Assembly (NCBI GenBank): GCA_905181865.1
Contig: CAJIZG010000003.1
Span: forward strand, 186,001-250,000
Direction: 5' to 3'
Source: Urechidicola croceus
Lineage (GTDB): Bacteria > Bacteroidota > Bacteroidia > Flavobacteriales > Flavobacteriaceae
Length of the DNA stretch: 64,000 nucleotides
The first letter of the stretch is position 1; the number at the start of each line of letters is the position of its first letter. The position numbers were made by a program, and so were the translations under genes. Under the pieces are notes generated by a model. That model was not told where the DNA came from. It made no database searches and was given only the letters and a program-made list of their open reading frames with translations. Shown here one piece after another: positions 60,396 to 64,000 of the stretch.

Positions 60396-61001
60396 ATGTC
60401 GATAGAGCGAAGAGTTCAATTAGTTGAAAACCTTTTTTATAAATTAGAGCAAGAAAATGCTCAGTTTGAAAAATCGTCAGGGCTTAGTTGTGTTTCTGGC
60501 TGCGGAAAATGTTGTAAATCACCAGATATAGAAGCTTCTCCATTAGAGTTTTTACCATGGGCGTTTCACTTATTTTTAAATGGGAAAGCAGAAAAAATGC
60601 TTCGTACTCTTAATAAAACCCATAGCCCCACCTGCCTAATCTACAAACCATTATCTGTTATTGATAATAAGGGTCGTTGTAGCGATTACAAATACCGAGG
60701 TTTAATTTGTAGATTGTTTGGGTTTGCCGCCAATACGGATAAGTATGGAAATTTAAGGTTAGCCACTTGTAAAATTATAAAAGAAGGTCAGGCCAATAAA
60801 TATAAATCCACAAACGAAGCAATTACTAAAGGATTATATGTACCTGTGTTTACGGAGTATTACATGCAACTTAATCAAATAGATTTTAATTTAGGAACCA
60901 TCATATTACCCATAAACAAAGCGCTTAAAATGGCTTTGGAAGAAGTATTACACTATTATGCCTACAGGCCTTTTCCAGATTTAGAAAAAAAGGTTTTTTA
61001 A
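60396..61001 (+). CDS. YkgJ family cysteine-cluster protein
   Basis: CVSGCGKCCKSPDIEASPLEFLPW; CSDYKYRGLICRLFGF. Confidence 0.88.
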   Translation: MSIERRVQLVENLFYKLEQENAQFEKSSGLSCVSGCGKCCKSPDIEASPLEFLPWAFHLFLNGKAEKMLRTLNKTHSPTCLIYKPLSVIDNKGRCSDYKYRGLICRLFGFAANTDKYGNLRLATCKIIKEGQANKYKSTNEAITKGLYVPVFTEYYMQLNQIDFNLGTIILPINKALKMALEEVLHYYAYRPFPDLEKKVF

Positions 61002-61073
61002 CCGTAAGCTGTCCCTTGAGAACAAATCAATCTTAGTTTTTTTTATAACAAAATCCTTTTTTTAGTATTCAAT

Positions 61074-62141
61074 TTACTTGTGTATAAGTACCCAAAGTTC
61101 TGCGACTTCAGTAGCGCGCCAATGCTGATCTCGTTTTGTTATTTTAGAAGCATTCTTCACTTTCTTTTTCAGACATTTCTCTAGTTGAAATCGCCCGCCC
61201 GCTGCTAGTTCCATTTCTATCGGATGTTCTTTTGTCACATTTGCTATTTGTGCCAAATTAGAAAATAAGAGCACCAATTTTCCTTCTGGCAGAAGTCGTT
61301 GCTTTGCTGCTGCAAAAAAATCAGAAAACAGATTTTCAGTATAATAAACCGCTCCATCCATGCTTTCTAGATTATAAGATTGTGGCAACCAAGGCGGATT
61401 AAAAACAATCAGTTCAGTTTTCTTTTCAAACTTTCCAAAAAGAGGTCTATAATCTAACTCTATCTTTCTAGATAATTTTGTAGCTCCCATAAACTCCGTT
61501 AATCCAACAATCGCATTTGGACTTGTATCTGTACCAAAAACCTTCTGAAATCCATGCTTTATCAATTGAAACGAAAGTACGCCACTACCAATTCCAACGT
61601 CGATTGCAGATTTCTTAGGTCCATTGTAACGTTTTAACCAATTATCAAAAAGTTCTAAATGATCGAAACGTGTAGGGAAATATGTTCCGTAATAGGGATG
61701 TATTTTATTTCTTAATACAGGAATAGAAACCCCATTTTTATACCATTGCCAAGCACTATTAAGTCCTTGTATATGAGGAAAGGATAGAAAAAAATTACTT
61801 GTTTCTGGATAAAGTATTTCTAACCAACCAATAAAAGGAGCCTTTTTTACTTCCAATTTATGAGCAACAATTTCTAGTAAGATAAGATTAGACAACTTGC
61901 GATATTCCGTACGATATTCTCGTTGCTCTTGAAAAGATTTATTAGGCAACTTTCTATCAAGATGAATCTTTAATGCTTTAAGTAGTAACATTCCATTGCT
62001 GTAAAACGCAGTTATTACTATCGGCTTCCCCGCCTCTAACCCCTTGATTGCAAGTTTGACATCTGTTTCACTATTAAACAAAGCTCTCTGGTTTTTAGAA
62101 ACTATAGGTTCTGGCTTGTTTACTTTTATATCTGTAGTCAT
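61074..62141 (-). CDS. Class I SAM-dependent methyltransferase (PrmC/HemK-like)
   Basis: AIDVGIGSGVLSFQLIKHGFQKVFGTDTSPNAI; VFNPPWLPQS (NPPW). Confidence 0.88.
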   Translation of the reverse strand: MTTDIKVNKPEPIVSKNQRALFNSETDVKLAIKGLEAGKPIVITAFYSNGMLLLKALKIHLDRKLPNKSFQEQREYRTEYRKLSNLILLEIVAHKLEVKKAPFIGWLEILYPETSNFFLSFPHIQGLNSAWQWYKNGVSIPVLRNKIHPYYGTYFPTRFDHLELFDNWLKRYNGPKKSAIDVGIGSGVLSFQLIKHGFQKVFGTDTSPNAIVGLTEFMGATKLSRKIELDYRPLFGKFEKKTELIVFNPPWLPQSYNLESMDGAVYYTENLFSDFFAAAKQRLLPEGKLVLLFSNLAQIANVTKEHPIEMELAAGGRFQLEKCLKKKVKNASKITKRDQHWRATEVAELWVLIHK

Positions 62142-63511
62142 TTTTTGATGTTACTTTCGCATAAAATGAAGAAATCTATTTCACTAATTCCCAAACCTTA
62201 TGTGGTTAATAAAAAAATTAATAACCCCGATTAATTCATGAGATTATTTACTTTATAAGGCTAATTGCTGATTAATAAAATGAGCAGAACCTACGATTAA
62301 AATTTAGATAGATAATTTCTAGCAATCAGACATTAAATTGGCCACCAGAGTTTCATTGATCAAAATAAAGACTTTAAAAAAAGAAAGCCTCACTATTCGC
62401 TGAAGTTGTGCGAAGAGATAATTAATATTAACAGATAAATAATACGATACCAAAGATATGCTATTAAAGACATAATCCCAAAGTAAATATAGTATCCTAT
62501 CATACAGAAAACATCAATCCTTTTAATTAGAATAGTTTAGTGAACGCTTTACCCTTGAAATATATAGAAAAAACTACACTTTGAGTCTTTAATATTATCA
62601 AGAAATATCCTCAAACGTTCGTAATCCAAATTCTTTATATTTACTCAAAAAACATAACTAAATTTGGCAGGAAGGTTTACACTAATTTTATAAACAAACA
62701 AAACTATAATAGAATTTATTAGAAAAACAGAAAAGATATATAAAATAATGTGATAATTAGACTTAAACAAAATAGTCACTTTCCATAGACAGAAGTATGG
62801 AAAACTAAAAATTACAGCTTAATTTTTATACCCAATTTAATAAAGCATGAACTATCTACATGTACTAAGAAACCCTTTATTTATATTTTTTTTGACTGTT
62901 CATTTTAGTTTTTCTGGATAAACTTTGACGTCCGTAACTAATAACAGTCCTTTAACAAGGACTGCAAATACTGGCGAAAAACTACAGACCAAAGTATGAA
63001 ATTATGATCATAAATAGTGGACAGTTTTATCTGATTCTAGTGGAACATACATATGGGGATTAAAACTCCATCATAATAAATATGAGTGGAATAAATCTCT
63101 CAAAATAGTTGAATCATCTCATGCAGATTGTAAGTTAAATTCCAACCTTTTACATATTTTTATTTTTGATAAAAGTAAATCCTTACCAAAAGTTAGTAAC
63201 TCCAGTATATATTTATAACAATTTAAGAACTCATTTTAGCTTAAACTTAAGAAAATCTGCGGAAGTACATTTAAATCCAAACATCAAATACAAATCATAT
63301 CGAAGAAATAATGTAAATTTGACTGAACTAAAAATTTAAAAAATAAATAGTTTAAATTATTTTTGCCTTCTAAACGGCTGAAAATATAGTTTAAACGGTA
63401 TAAATTAAACCTAAAAAAGGTTAACCTATATCAGTATAATATAGAATCAAGAATATAGTGCAAATTCAATGAATCTATTCGTACATATATTTACCAGAAA
63501 AAAATATAACT

Positions 63512-64000
63512 ATGATACAGTCCTATAAGAAAAAGCCAAAAATACTTGAAGTGTATGATACCATTTTCATAGGATCTGGAATGGGAAGTTTAGCTACCGC
63601 GGCAATTCTAGCCAAGGAAGGAAAAAAAGTGTTAATCTTAGAAAAACATTATACAGCCGGCGGATTTACTCATATCTTTAAAAGAAAAGGGTTTGAATGG
63701 GATGTAGGTATCCATTATGTCGGTGAAGTACAGCGCCCCAAAAGTATTATCAAACAATTATTTGATTATATAACTGACGAAAAGTTGCAATGGGCAGATA
63801 TGGGAGAGGTATATGATAAAATTATTATTGGAGATCGGTCTTATGATTTTGTCAAAGGAGTTCAAAACTTTAAAGATAAAATGACTTCCTATTTCCCAGA
63901 AGAGGAAAAAGCCATTTATGAGTATGTTGATCTTGTTTTTAAAGCAAATAAAACGAGTAAAAGTTTTTACTTAAATAAGTCACTTCCTGATTTCGTAAAT
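63512..64000 (+). CDS. FAD-dependent phytoene desaturase / retinol saturase-like oxidoreductase, truncated by window end
   Basis: DTIFIGSGMGSLATAAILAKEGKKVLILEKHYTAGGFTHIFKRKGFEWDVGIHYVG; open to window edge. Confidence 0.85.
   Translation, partial: MIQSYKKKPKILEVYDTIFIGSGMGSLATAAILAKEGKKVLILEKHYTAGGFTHIFKRKGFEWDVGIHYVGEVQRPKSIIKQLFDYITDEKLQWADMGEVYDKIIIGDRSYDFVKGVQNFKDKMTSYFPEEEKAIYEYVDLVFKANKTSKSFYLNKSLPDFVN

Overview
AT-rich chromosomal window from a Bacteroidota/Flavobacteriaceae-type genome, inferred from protein content and TAnnTTTG-type promoters. Most of it is ordinary core content: serC/serA, yggS-type, miaA, guaB, rpsA, a glmM-type phosphohexomutase, gcvT, rmuC, selO, DEAD-box helicase, acyltransferases. 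There are also accessory modules: a Cus/Czc-type heavy-metal efflux operon, an LTA-synthase-like/diacylglycerol-kinase pair, and a secreted CotH-kinase / YHYH / EF-hand / SCO / YwqK operon divergent from a LytS-LytTR two-component pair. The observations I consider most worth a second look are: (1) ribosomal protein S1 carrying an N-terminal DUF2853-like domain and an acidic V/A/E linker; (2) the CotH/YHYH operon with a 15-bp direct repeat at 21-bp spacing in the divergent intergenic region, shaped like a LytTR operator; (3) a four-helix-bundle (23S rRNA IVS-type) ORF between two long inverted-repeat arms, inserted between cusA and the TolC gene so that it rewrites the ends of both neighbours; (4) an aconitase-family gene split by a single frameshift and lacking the canonical first Fe-S cysteine; (5) a DEDDh exonuclease/GIY-YIG fusion whose GIY-YIG domain appears catalytically dead; (6) a histidine kinase fused to a 2TM domain, possibly through a homopolymer indel; (7) clear aqpZ and PAP2 pseudogenes. 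No rRNA, tRNA, CRISPR array, prophage or intact insertion sequence was recognised. All family calls come from reading the translations by eye; no database search was run.
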